This document shows positions 50,840-59,842 of a stretch of DNA of 64,000 nt, one piece after another; positions within the stretch are counted from its first letter, which is position 1, and each line of letters opens with the position of its first letter. Made by a program: the position numbers and the translations under genes. The notes beneath the pieces are model-generated. The model saw only the letters and a list, made by a program, of their open reading frames with translations. It was not told where the DNA came from and made no database searches. Source of the stretch: Spirochaetaceae bacterium (GTDB lineage: Bacteria > Spirochaetota > Spirochaetia > Treponematales > Treponemataceae); assembly GCA_017416145.1 (NCBI GenBank), contig JAFQDD010000003.1:1-64000 (forward strand). Reading direction: 5' to 3'.

Positions 50840-51553
50840 TCAATCATCCATTGAATTATCAAAACCTACTGGAAATAGATAAAAATCTTGAACTTTTAAT
50901 GAATAAGTTGAATTTAGAGCTCGTTGTGGTTGTGAATCACTTACCAATGGTACTGAAAAATCATAAGAAATTGTTTCAAAACCATCAGCAGAAACTTCGA
51001 TTGTAAAGTTGAAAACTTGGTTTTCCCCAGATTTCTCTGCACAGATTGGTTTTACCCAAAATGAAAATACACCTTTTGTTAGTGCAGAAGTTGTATTTGG
51101 ATTTTGCCAAGTATAATCCACCATCTCACAAAGCTCATTATTTTGTTTTAGAACAACTTTTGCTCCTGCAATTGGCTCAAAAGTTCCACCATCATAAACT
51201 GCTCCAATAAAAGTTGGGAAATTGTATGCTGGATTTTCAGAATTGTCAGTATTTTTATTATTTTTTTGTGCGTGATAAGGTCTTCTTGCGTTGGAAATTG
51301 CTTGAATTCCTTCGATAACCAAAGCGTCAATATCAGCTTTTAATTGAGTATCATCTGTACTAACATTGTGGGAAACACCTCTTCCAGAAACAACGTATTT
51401 TGGAGGGATTCTGTTTAATACATAACTTGCTGTATCAAGCCGACAATGTTCGCAATCACATGAGAGCCAAGAAACATTTTGGTTTTTCATTTGATCGTAA
51501 AAATCGTTTACATGTTTAAAAACCTTTTCTTCCATTAAATTGTGTACATTCAT
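50840..51553 (-). CDS. ComFB-domain protein with C-terminal beta-sandwich
   Basis: A 237-residue protein. Residues 1-98 are a ComFB domain: NLMEEKVFKHVNDFYDQM, the cysteine motif CDCEHCRLDTASYVLNRIPP and RYVVS-like KYVVSGRG. Recent work on cyanobacteria and Bacillus shows ComFB proteins bind cyclic dinucleotides. Residues about 125-225 look like a carboxypeptidase-regulatory/CnaB-like sandwich (AVYDGGTFEPIAGAKVVLKQ). The fusion is uncommon in my experience. It lies among several c-di-GMP enzymes, so a receptor role is plausible. Confidence 0.8.
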   Translation of the reverse strand: MNVHNLMEEKVFKHVNDFYDQMKNQNVSWLSCDCEHCRLDTASYVLNRIPPKYVVSGRGVSHNVSTDDTQLKADIDALVIEGIQAISNARRPYHAQKNNKNTDNSENPAYNFPTFIGAVYDGGTFEPIAGAKVVLKQNNELCEMVDYTWQNPNTTSALTKGVFSFWVKPICAEKSGENQVFNFTIEVSADGFETISYDFSVPLVSDSQPQRALNSTYSLKVQDFYLFPVGFDNSMDD

Positions 51554-51625
51554 TTGGGCACCTAACCTTTAATTTTCAGATATTTTTTCATTGTGTTTAA
51601 TCTCACAATGTGATATTTTATTTAT

Positions 51626-52276
51626 ATGATTTATAGAATAAAAAGTAACCTAAAATCATTTTGCCACTCATCTTTGTTCCTTTTGATTTTTTGTTTAGTA
51701 TCTTGTACAAAATTAACTTCTCCAGAAGAAATCTATACTATTGATGATACAGACACAATCCGTTATGAAACCAATAACAGAATCGAAAATACAACTTGGA
51801 CAGAAGAAATCCATAAATCAAAATTGGTAGAAAAAAACGTAAAAAGCAATTCTAAAGTAGACATATTTTATTCTGAAGTAAAAATAAGCCAAAATATTGG
51901 CGAACAAACAGAAAACCCCATATATCCAAAAATAGAAGATTTTTGCTCTTTAGACCTTTCTAATATAGATTTTAACACAAAACTTGAAATAACAAAACTT
52001 ATAAATAAAATAAAAGAAGAAAATATTACGAAATCAGACTTTTTATTGGGATATCAGCACGAAAAAATCCTTTTTGACTACGAATTTTCCAAACATTCTA
52101 AAATTTTAGGTTATTTTTTAGGTTCTCCTTTGGAACAATCTGAAAATCACATTTTTATTCCTGTTCAATTTTTGTTTGAGGACGGGAAATTAAACAGCAA
52201 AATTTATTTAGAAAAAAAAGATAACACATTTAAAATTAAGCAAATAGTTTTTGGAGAATTTATCAGTGACCAATAA
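51626..52276 (+). CDS. lipoprotein, unknown
   Basis: A 216-residue protein with a lipoprotein signal peptide: SLFLLIFCLVSC with the lipobox Cys near residue 27. The mature part is Lys/Glu-rich with a folded C-terminal half (LGYQHEKILFDYEFSKHSKI, LGSPLEQSENHIFIPVQF). TGATATTTTATTTAT sits directly before the ATG. The next gene overlaps its end, so the two form a unit. No family recognised. Confidence 0.7.
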   Translation: MIYRIKSNLKSFCHSSLFLLIFCLVSCTKLTSPEEIYTIDDTDTIRYETNNRIENTTWTEEIHKSKLVEKNVKSNSKVDIFYSEVKISQNIGEQTENPIYPKIEDFCSLDLSNIDFNTKLEITKLINKIKEENITKSDFLLGYQHEKILFDYEFSKHSKILGYFLGSPLEQSENHIFIPVQFLFEDGKLNSKIYLEKKDNTFKIKQIVFGEFISDQ

Positions 52277-53393
52277 AATTTTAGGGGTTGAACGAGATGT
52301 TGTCTTAATGTCTCTCTATTCTTATCACACAAATTTGATATTAAGTTCAAAAGATGATAAACCTAAAATTATTTCTCCACAAAATTTTAGCATTCCTGCA
52401 CAGAATCTAATTTTCATTTCTAAAAACTTTTTTCTCTCAACCCTTCCAAATTACGAAGAAAATACTGAAATTACTGTATGTTTTTTTTATCAAGGGCGAG
52501 GGATTTTTTTCAAAACTGTTCCTAAAACTGCCACAACTGGATACGGACTGATTATTCCGCAGATTTTGTACAAACAACATGATAAAAATCAAAAACAAGA
52601 TTATCAAGTTACAGGGAAACTTTTTTATACTGGAAAAGAAGAAAAAGGACGATTTCTCTCCTGTTTTTCAAACTCAAAATATCCTTTATTCACTCCATTT
52701 TTGTGGCAATATTTTTCAGAAGCGGAATTATTTGCTTCGGCTAAATTATTGTTTGAAATCGCTAGAGTGGAAATTTGTAGCAAAGATGCTGATTTGGAAA
52801 AATGTTTTACATCACAACAAAAAATTTTGTATCTTCCTGAGGGAAAACTTCCAAACAAAGTGTACTTTCCCTACGAAGCCACTTTTACATCGCAAGATTC
52901 TTTTGATGTTTATATGGATTTTGGAAAAGAAGTTTATATTCCAATTTTAGACAAATCAAAAGGCGAAAAAATTCCCCACTCAATTTGCAACATTGTACAG
53001 GATTCTGTAACTATTTCTCCTTTGGAAATTGAGGATTCTGTCTCTTCTTTTCCAATTTGCAGATTTTTGGCAGCCGACAATGAGGAAGTTGAAATTATCC
53101 AAGGACGAGCGGCTCCTCTAGAAATCCTTTATATCAATGATGGAATGGTTATTTTAGGTTTGAAACAGGGGGATTTTCCCCTACAACGAGGCAACGAATA
53201 TCCTTTATCCTTGTTTATAAATTTACCAATTGGAAAACGAGAAGTTTTTCTTACAGTTTTTGTTTCTCGAGTTTTTGAATATTCTGGAAACAATAACAAA
53301 ACTAGAACAGCCGCTGTTTGTCGATATACTTCAATCAAAGAAGAAGATAGACGGTTTTTATTTGAAAAACTTTACAATTCTCGATATATGTAA
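52266..53393 (+). CDS. large unknown protein with PilZ-like C-terminus
   Basis: About 375 residues. A GTG start at 52266 is preferred because GGAG lies nine bases upstream and overlaps the end of the lipoprotein gene. There is no signal peptide. The last ~90 residues, INLPIGKREVFLTVFVSRVF to RYTSIKEEDRRFLFEKLYNS, follow the strand pattern and closing helix of PilZ domains, but the RxxxR motif is not evident. It may be a YcgR-like adaptor that no longer binds c-di-GMP. Confidence 0.5.
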   Translation: MTNKILGVERDVVLMSLYSYHTNLILSSKDDKPKIISPQNFSIPAQNLIFISKNFFLSTLPNYEENTEITVCFFYQGRGIFFKTVPKTATTGYGLIIPQILYKQHDKNQKQDYQVTGKLFYTGKEEKGRFLSCFSNSKYPLFTPFLWQYFSEAELFASAKLLFEIARVEICSKDADLEKCFTSQQKILYLPEGKLPNKVYFPYEATFTSQDSFDVYMDFGKEVYIPILDKSKGEKIPHSICNIVQDSVTISPLEIEDSVSSFPICRFLAADNEEVEIIQGRAAPLEILYINDGMVILGLKQGDFPLQRGNEYPLSLFINLPIGKREVFLTVFVSRVFEYSGNNNKTRTAAVCRYTSIKEEDRRFLFEKLYNSRYM

Positions 53394-53399
53394 AATCTT

Positions 53400-53885
53400 T
53401 TATTTATTTTGGTGTTTTTTTTGTTGATTTCTTTTCAAGGCTCTTTCTTTTGCAAGTCGATTTAAGATTTTTGCCATAGAAGAAGCAACAGCTATCCCAA
53501 TAGCAATAGCTCCTGCGGCAGTTAAAGTTGAAAATCCTGTAGACAAGGCATTTTCCATATTTCCACTAACGGCAGCTTCCATAGTTTGAAACATTCCGCC
53601 CCCGGGAACCAAAGGGAAAAGTCCTGGTAAAAGATAAACGGTTGCAGGATTTTTGAAAATAACTGCAAAAATTTCAGAAAGAAGTGCTACTACAAAAGCT
53701 CCAGCAAAATATGCCACCGCCAACGAAGGCGAAGTATTTTTTATCACTAGATAAACAAACCAGCCAAAAGAAGCTACAATTCCTGCACGAACTATATCAT
53801 ATTTACTTGTATTAAAAACGATTGCAGAACCAACTGTTGCTCCAAAGGAAGCTATAACTGAAATTGTAATCTCTAAAGCACTCAT
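53400..53885 (-). CDS. threonine/serine exporter, ThrE C-terminal half
   Basis: A 161-residue membrane protein with about five helices and the conserved YLLPGLFPLVPGGGMFQTME loop of the ThrE_2 family. It works together with the upstream gene, four bases away, which encodes the ThrE N-terminal half; in other bacteria the two are fused. The pair should export threonine/serine or other small amino acids. Confidence 0.9.
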   Translation of the reverse strand: MSALEITISVIASFGATVGSAIVFNTSKYDIVRAGIVASFGWFVYLVIKNTSPSLAVAYFAGAFVVALLSEIFAVIFKNPATVYLLPGLFPLVPGGGMFQTMEAAVSGNMENALSTGFSTLTAAGAIAIGIAVASSMAKILNRLAKERALKRNQQKKHQNK

Positions 53886-53889
53886 AAAA

Positions 53890-54672
53890 TTACCCTATTA
53901 TTTTTGACATTATCATAAAAACAGTTACAGCACCTGTAGAAAGACCTGCAGCTGTCATAAAAGCGTCCATAATTCTAGCGGTTCCAGAAACTAAATCACC
54001 AGAAATAATATCTCGTATTCCGTTTACTATTGCCAAGCCTGGAACAACTTGCATCAAAGTGGCAATCATTACAACAAAGGTTGAAACATCAAATCCCACA
54101 TTTTTTCCAATTGTTCCAACTAACCAAGCAAAAATTGCAATAAATCCTCCAGAAAACATTGATGTAACAAAACTTCCTAATGGAAAATGACTTACTCCAA
54201 GCAGTGCAATTCTCAAAATTAAGCCAATAACAAAGGAAAAAACAGCTTCTAGAAAATGTCCCCCTAGCATAAAAGCAAAACAAAAGGAATTTAGGGCGGC
54301 TCCCAAACAAACCAGCCAATTCGAATTTACTGGAGCTTTTTCGATTCTGTCCAAAAGAGCTTCCACTTGTTTTAAGTCTGAGATAAATTGACGACGCTCA
54401 AGTCTACGGGCAAGATTTGAAACTTGTGATACTTTTTGAAGATTTACAGAAGATTTTGTCACACGGCGAATGGCAGAATGATAATGGTCATCATCATCTG
54501 TATATGAAAACATAATAACTGTGGGAGTTACAAAAGCTGAAGCAGTTTTCGCACCAAGAGCTTTTGCAACGTGTACTATTGTTTCTTCAGTTCGATAAGT
54601 TTCACCACCATTTTCCAAAACTATACATCCAGACCTTAGTGCAATTTTTATCATATCTTCACAAGTAATCAT
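53890..54672 (-). CDS. threonine/serine exporter, ThrE N-terminal half
   Basis: About 260 residues from MITCEDMIKIALRSGCIVLE. The soluble first part has GGETYRTEETIVHVAKALGA, diagnostic of ThrE; about five membrane helices follow. The ATG at 54672 lacks a ribosome site but has TATTAT close by, so it is probably leaderless; an upstream in-frame GTG is less likely. First gene of the exporter pair. Confidence 0.9.
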   Translation of the reverse strand: MITCEDMIKIALRSGCIVLENGGETYRTEETIVHVAKALGAKTASAFVTPTVIMFSYTDDDDHYHSAIRRVTKSSVNLQKVSQVSNLARRLERRQFISDLKQVEALLDRIEKAPVNSNWLVCLGAALNSFCFAFMLGGHFLEAVFSFVIGLILRIALLGVSHFPLGSFVTSMFSGGFIAIFAWLVGTIGKNVGFDVSTFVVMIATLMQVVPGLAIVNGIRDIISGDLVSGTARIMDAFMTAAGLSTGAVTVFMIMSKIIG

Positions 54673-54752
54673 ATTTGAAATATAATAGAAATTATTCACA
54701 ATTACTAGATATAAATCTAGAACATATAAAAATTTAATTATATAATATTATT

Positions 54753-56165
54753 ATGAGTAGAATAAATTTAGAAAAAAGTGCTATAGAATGTTTAGAAGAA
54801 TGGTTGGATTCATATCTTAATTTTGAGAGAACGCCAAAAAAAGGAATCTTTTGGCTAGATACAATTAAGTTTTTGTGTAATCGTTTCAACAATCCAGAAA
54901 AAAGTTATAAATCAGTACATATTGCAGGGTCGAAAGGCAAAGGCTCTGTTTCCACAATGTTAAGTTCTATTATCAAAGAATATGTGGGAAGTTGCGGATT
55001 GTATACATCTCCACATATTTTGTCCTTAAGCGAAAGAATTACAAATGCACAAAATCCTTTTGATGAAAAAATTTATGAAGAAGCATTAAAAGAACTAGTT
55101 TATAAAGTAGAATCAATTATTCCAGAACAACTACCAAATAAAAGAGAAATCACTTGGTTTGAGCTAATAACTTTGTACGGATTTTTATGCTTTAGAAAAG
55201 CTAATCTTTCATGGGCAGTTTTTGAAACTGGACTTGGTGGACGTTTGGATTCTACAAATATTCTTACACCAGAACTTTCTGTAATCACTCCTATTGAGCT
55301 TGAACACACAGAGTTTTTAGGTGATACAATCGAGAAAATTGCCTTTGAAAAAGCAGGAATAATAAAGGATTCTGTACCAGTTTGCGTTTCTTTTCAATCA
55401 GAAGCAGCAAAAAAAGTACTAGAAGCAAAAGCAAAAGAAACTAATTCCGCAATTTATTTTATTGAAGATTATCTTTCAAAAATTGAATATTTATATCCAA
55501 AAATCAATGAAAGCTTTGATTCTAACAAAATGGAAATCCAACTAACTTTTAACAAGTTTTTTTCACGACCAATTAAAGCAAAATTAGCCTTAATTGGAAA
55601 AATTCAAGCCGAAAATGCAGCTTTGGCCGCCTTATGCGCAAAAATTTTGTTTAAAGATATTTCAGAGGAAATTATCGAAAAAGGTTTGGAAAATGCTTTT
55701 CTTCCAGGACGCTTCGAGATTTTGGAAAATCCCTATAATTCTGGAAAAAAAATAGTTTTAGACGGAGCACATACTGTAAACAGCATTTTTGGAACAATAG
55801 ATTCTTTTGGAAAGATTTTCCAAGATAAATCCAACCTTGTTTTTGCAGCCGCTGCGGACAAGAATGTTCAACATATTGCAAAAGAATTGATAGAATGTCA
55901 ATTATTTGAAAAAGCCTATTTAACAAAGCCAGGTTCTGTAAAACAAAGTGATTTATCTTTGGTAAAAGAAGCATTTCAAGAAAAAGCTACAAATCAGTTT
56001 TCTTTTGTAACAGATGAGGATTATGGAAAGATTTTGGAATCAGCGATTTTAGAATCTGGAAAAGAAAACAGACATCTTTTGATAACTGGCTCATTTTATT
56101 TGATTGCAGAGGCAAAAAAAGTTCTCTGTGCAATTTCATCTAAAAATTCTTCTGATAATGAATAG
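54753..56165 (+). CDS. folC: folylpolyglutamate/dihydrofolate synthase
   Basis: A 470-residue Mur-ligase-fold enzyme. It has the ATP loop HIAGSKGKGSVS, the folate region YTSPHILSLSERI, ETGLGGRLDSTN and VITPIELEHTEFLGDT. It adds glutamate to folates (and perhaps glutamate to dihydropteroate). The last 70 bases overlap the convergent pseudouridine synthase gene. TTATATAATATTATT is next to the ATG, indicating a leaderless message. Confidence 0.93.
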   Translation: MSRINLEKSAIECLEEWLDSYLNFERTPKKGIFWLDTIKFLCNRFNNPEKSYKSVHIAGSKGKGSVSTMLSSIIKEYVGSCGLYTSPHILSLSERITNAQNPFDEKIYEEALKELVYKVESIIPEQLPNKREITWFELITLYGFLCFRKANLSWAVFETGLGGRLDSTNILTPELSVITPIELEHTEFLGDTIEKIAFEKAGIIKDSVPVCVSFQSEAAKKVLEAKAKETNSAIYFIEDYLSKIEYLYPKINESFDSNKMEIQLTFNKFFSRPIKAKLALIGKIQAENAALAALCAKILFKDISEEIIEKGLENAFLPGRFEILENPYNSGKKIVLDGAHTVNSIFGTIDSFGKIFQDKSNLVFAAAADKNVQHIAKELIECQLFEKAYLTKPGSVKQSDLSLVKEAFQEKATNQFSFVTDEDYGKILESAILESGKENRHLLITGSFYLIAEAKKVLCAISSKNSSDNE

Positions 56166-56836
56166 TTTTTCCCCAAAAAACTAATTTCTGATGCAAAAAA
56201 AAGCATATTTTTTTCATCAGAAAATTGTGGATTGTAAATTTTATCCCCAAAAACTGGCATTTTTTCACTAGCAAGATGACTTCTTACTTGGTGGCGAAAT
56301 CCAGAAAAGATTTGACATTTGATTTTGTAGAGTTTTAGATTATCCTTTTTCAAAAACTCTTTGATAGCAACAATTTTTGTAGAATAAATCCTATTTCCAC
56401 ATTTTTTTTGATTCGCTCTTGTTTCTGATTTTGGATCGAAAATCGGCTTTACACTAGCTCCCTTTTCCCCAAAAGCTCGGAAATAACTTGATATTGTTTT
56501 CCCTTCTAAATCAGAATCAATTTCACAAGAAGTAGCAGAATATGCTGTATAAGTTTTTGCAAAGCGATTTTCAACTTGCTCTTGATTTATAGCATCATAG
56601 AATTCTTGATTTTTTGCAAAAAGTAGAATTCCAGCAGTATCTGTATCCAACCGATGAAGAAGTCCTCCATCATTTTGATTTTTCCCCTTCACTTTTGCAA
56701 CTTCTGGAAAATCTTTTGCTATAAGTTCATAACAAGAATTTGGAGTTTTTCCAATGCAAGATGGTACAGAGGAATTTTTGAAAACCACAAGATAATCATC
56801 AGTTTCTGCCAAAACAGAATAGGGCTTATTTTCCAT
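56096..56836 (-). CDS. RluA-family pseudouridine synthase
   Basis: A 246-residue RNA pseudouridine synthase. The catalytic Asp is in LLHRLDTDTAGILLFAKN, and the C-terminal motif in GFRHQVRSHLASEKMPVFGD. There is no S4 domain. It overlaps the start side of the RluD-like gene by 11 bases and folC by 70 at its 3' end. The substrate uridine is unknown. Confidence 0.9.
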   Translation of the reverse strand: MENKPYSVLAETDDYLVVFKNSSVPSCIGKTPNSCYELIAKDFPEVAKVKGKNQNDGGLLHRLDTDTAGILLFAKNQEFYDAINQEQVENRFAKTYTAYSATSCEIDSDLEGKTISSYFRAFGEKGASVKPIFDPKSETRANQKKCGNRIYSTKIVAIKEFLKKDNLKLYKIKCQIFSGFRHQVRSHLASEKMPVFGDKIYNPQFSDEKNMLFFASEISFLGKNYSLSEEFLDEIAQRTFFASAIK

Positions 56837-57800
56837 TAAAGAACTCCCATTTTTTGTACTTTTGCTTCAATGAAAATAAAATCTTTTTAAATCGTTTCGG
56901 AACTGGAGCTACGAAAAACTTTTTTTCGCCAGAAGGTATTTTTATTCCCAAAACTCTCGCGTGTAACATTAGTGTTGCATCTGGAAAGTTGGTATCTTTT
57001 CTCGTATAAATTGGATCGCCTAAAATCGGACAACCTATGTGTTTCAAGTGGACTCTGATTTGATGAGTTCTTCCAGTGTGAAGTTTTAATTTCATCAAAG
57101 AGTATTCCCCGTAAACTCCAAGACAAGTATAATCTGTATGTGCAAATTTTCCCTTGGTTTTATCCTCTGTGGCAATAAATTTCTTTCGATTGTGGGAATC
57201 TCTAACAATTTGAGTTTTTATTTCCCCTCTACCTCGAGGAGGTTTTCCTTTTACGATGGCAATATATTCTTTGTAAACCTTTCGCTTATAAAACTTTGAT
57301 TGAAGCCACTCTTCTGCTTCACGTGTTTTCCCTGTAATTATTACTCCAGAAGTATCCTTATCCAAACGATGAACGATTCCCGGTCTATTATTGTTTTTTG
57401 TAATTGTCTGTAAACTTTCAGACGGTTCAGCATTTTTCGGAGAATTGTTTAACCAATGGAAAAGCAAAGCATTTACCAAAGTTCCAGTCCAATTTCCAGC
57501 CCCAGGATGAGTTACCATTCCTTGAGATTTATTGATTACTGTAACATCATCATCCTCATACAAAATATCCAAAGGTATGTTTTCTGGTAAAACATCTTCT
57601 TGAACAGGGTCTTCAAATTGGATTTCTACAATTTCTCCGCCTTTCAATTTACAAGATAATTTTACATCTTTGTTATTTACTTTTATGGACTTTACACCTT
57701 GTTTTAGTCGAGATCGAGTAATATTTTGATTTGCCGCAACATAAGAATCAAGCCTTTCTGGTTGACTTAAACTGGAAACAGAAAACTGTAATAAATCCAT
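56826..57800 (-). CDS. RluD-like 23S rRNA pseudouridine synthase
   Basis: A 324-residue protein. An S4 RNA-binding domain occupies about residues 12-75 (ERLDSYVAANQNITRSRLKQ), followed by the RluA/RluD catalytic core with GIVHRLDKDTSGVIITGK and HTGRTHQIRVHLKHIGCPIL. RluD members modify the helix 69 loop of 23S rRNA. It is the first of the two overlapping synthase genes. Confidence 0.92.
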   Translation of the reverse strand: MDLLQFSVSSLSQPERLDSYVAANQNITRSRLKQGVKSIKVNNKDVKLSCKLKGGEIVEIQFEDPVQEDVLPENIPLDILYEDDDVTVINKSQGMVTHPGAGNWTGTLVNALLFHWLNNSPKNAEPSESLQTITKNNNRPGIVHRLDKDTSGVIITGKTREAEEWLQSKFYKRKVYKEYIAIVKGKPPRGRGEIKTQIVRDSHNRKKFIATEDKTKGKFAHTDYTCLGVYGEYSLMKLKLHTGRTHQIRVHLKHIGCPILGDPIYTRKDTNFPDATLMLHARVLGIKIPSGEKKFFVAPVPKRFKKILFSLKQKYKKWEFFNGK

Positions 57801-58243
57801 TACTGAATTTCCTCTAAGATTACAGCTTGATTTTGTTCTTCTTGTGCTTGAATTTGTTTTTTTTCTGATTTTTTATCTTTTACGACAGAAACCACATAAT
57901 CCGTAACACCAATTAACAAACTAATTCCAAGACTTGTAAAAAATATGCCGTATTGTTCATCTGTGGTAAATCCAGATTTATCTTTTTCCAAAGGATTTGG
58001 AATACCGTCTGCAAAATTGTTTTTCATTCCCTTAAACAAAGAATAAGCAAAAGTAGTAGACATTGTTGTAAAAGGCAAAGAACCAAGAGTAACAATTTCT
58101 GAGCGACGTAGATTTTTTAGCCAAGAAGGAGTTTCTTTTCCTTCTCTATATTCATCAATTTTTACAGAAGGTTCATTTGCAAACAAGGAAAATGAAAGAG
58201 TAAAAATCAATAAAAATGCTAAAAATCTTGAAAACTTAGACAT
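57800..58243 (-). CDS. secreted or membrane protein, unknown
   Basis: A 147-residue protein. The start [20 protein letters not shown] at 58243 follows GGAG and gives a signal peptide ending near LFANEP. A hydrophobic stretch near residues 95-115 ([20 protein letters not shown]) may be a membrane helix, then a charged tail [18 protein letters not shown]. Similar small proteins between yggS and rlu genes occur in treponemes, to my knowledge, but have no assigned role. Confidence 0.65.
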   Translation of the reverse strand: MSKFSRFLAFLLIFTLSFSLFANEPSVKIDEYREGKETPSWLKNLRRSEIVTLGSLPFTTMSTTFAYSLFKGMKNNFADGIPNPLEKDKSGFTTDEQYGIFFTSLGISLLIGVTDYVVSVVKDKKSEKKQIQAQEEQNQAVILEEIQ

Positions 58244-58958
58244 ATTGTCTTGCTCCAAAAATTGCAGTTCCAATTCGCACAATTGTAGAACCCTCTTCTA
58301 TGGCAATCTCAAAGTCAGAGGACATTCCCATAGAAAGTTCTGTCAAAGGTAGCTCTTTGTATTGAGATTTTAATTTTTCTGATAATGTAGCAAGTTGTCT
58401 AAAGGACTGGCGAATAAGGTTTTTATCCTCGGTAAGTGGAGCCATTGTCATAAAACCATCACATTGAATACCAAGTTTTTTATTTTCTCCAGCCAATTCC
58501 AAAGCCCTTTCCAATTCTCCAATATCTGTAAAACCAGATTTTGATTCCTCTCCAGTATGAACCTCAAACAAAAGTTTCAAAACCTTAGAATTTTCCATCT
58601 TTGATTTTTGTTTGATAATTTCTTGCAACAATTCGATTCTATCAACAGACTGAATACAAGAAACAATTGGCAAAATCTGTTTTACCTTATTTCTCTGAAG
58701 ACTACCAATTAAGTGAAGCTCAGTTTTTTCCCATTTTTCTAAAATACTTGGAAACTTTCCACAAGCTTCCTGTACCCGATTTTCCCCAAACAAAAATTGA
58801 TTTGCTTCCAAGGCTTCAATCACAGCTTCTGCTGGATGAAATTTACTTACAGCCATCAAAGCCACAGATTCTGGATTTCGCCCAGCTTTTATTGCAGCAT
58901 TTTGGATAGTTTCTTTAATTTTTAATATATTATCTTTGATTGAAAAATTTTCAGCCAT
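58236..58958 (-). CDS. YggS-family PLP homeostasis protein
   Basis: A 240-residue single-domain PLP-binding protein. The Schiff-base lysine is in [19 protein letters not shown], and FGENRVQEA and the C-terminal [19 protein letters not shown] with VRIG complete the family signature. It buffers pyridoxal phosphate rather than catalysing a reaction. It ends eight bases inside the next gene and starts directly after rsmA, so they are one operon. Confidence 0.95.
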   Translation of the reverse strand: MAENFSIKDNILKIKETIQNAAIKAGRNPESVALMAVSKFHPAEAVIEALEANQFLFGENRVQEACGKFPSILEKWEKTELHLIGSLQRNKVKQILPIVSCIQSVDRIELLQEIIKQKSKMENSKVLKLLFEVHTGEESKSGFTDIGELERALELAGENKKLGIQCDGFMTMAPLTEDKNLIRQSFRQLATLSEKLKSQYKELPLTELSMGMSSDFEIAIEEGSTIVRIGTAIFGARQYV

Positions 58959-59825
58959 TTATTTTTCCTGTGAATAAAAATCAAAATACACATCAGAAAG
59001 TCTTAATATTTGTTCAATATCAAGTTTTTCAGCTCGGATAGAAAAGTCAATATTTGCCTTTGACAAAATAGCTTCTGTTTCTTCTGAACTATTTGTTATA
59101 GAATTTAAGTTGTTTTTTATAGTTTTTCTCCGTTGCATAAATATTGCTCGTAAAACTTTCATAAAAGTTTTTGGCTCTTTGCAGCAAGGGAAGTTTTCTT
59201 TTTTGACCATAAGAACCGAACGAGATTCTACATTTGGTTTTGGCCAAAAGCAACCACCAGATAAATCTGTAATATTTGAAATATCATAAGCCCACTGACA
59301 CAAAACAGAAAATGATGAATAATCTTCTGTTCCAGGTTTTGCTGCCATACGCATAGCAACTTCTTTTTGAACAGTTATCACAGCCCGAGGAAAGCGAACT
59401 CCCTCAGAAATCATATCCGCCACAATGGCAGCCGCCACGTTGTAAGGAAGATTCCCAAAAAATCTATCTGGTAACCCATTTTCTTTGTAATAATTTTTCC
59501 AAGTTTTTAGCACATCCCCTTCTACTAGAGAGAAATTTTGGTTTCCATCAAATATTTCTTTTAAAACTCCTGCAAATCCTCTATCAATTTCAAAAGCTGT
59601 TAGTTTACCACCTCGTTCAACAATTTCAGAAGTCATACAGCCAAGTCCAGGACCAACTTCCCAAACTGTAGTATTTTCATCGACTTTTAGAGAATCCACC
59701 AAAAGTTTTCTTGCTTGGCTATTTATCAAAAAATTCTGACCAAATTTTTTTTGCATTGCCATCCCTCGTTCATCAAGAAAATTTTTCAATGCAACTGGCG
59801 AATCATAATTTATTTTTAGTGCCAT
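58959..59825 (-). CDS. rsmA: 16S rRNA dimethyladenosine transferase RsmA
   Basis: A 288-residue KsgA-type enzyme. KKFGQNFLINSQARKLLVDS, SAM motif VWEVGPGLGCMTSE and catalytic GNLPYNV are intact. It methylates the two adjacent adenines near the 3' end of 16S rRNA late in small-subunit assembly; loss gives kasugamycin resistance. It lies in a leftward operon with yggS and the synthases below, and a ComEC-like gene above. Confidence 0.96.
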   Translation of the reverse strand: MALKINYDSPVALKNFLDERGMAMQKKFGQNFLINSQARKLLVDSLKVDENTTVWEVGPGLGCMTSEIVERGGKLTAFEIDRGFAGVLKEIFDGNQNFSLVEGDVLKTWKNYYKENGLPDRFFGNLPYNVAAAIVADMISEGVRFPRAVITVQKEVAMRMAAKPGTEDYSSFSVLCQWAYDISNITDLSGGCFWPKPNVESRSVLMVKKENFPCCKEPKTFMKVLRAIFMQRRKTIKNNLNSITNSSEETEAILSKANIDFSIRAEKLDIEQILRLSDVYFDFYSQEK

Positions 59826-59842
59826 AAAAATCCTTTATAAAC

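Noticed and set aside
55318-55330. GGTGATACAA inside folC, like the end of the cassette repeat
   Set aside because: It is in frame coding sequence (GDTIEK) conserved in FolC proteins; coincidence.
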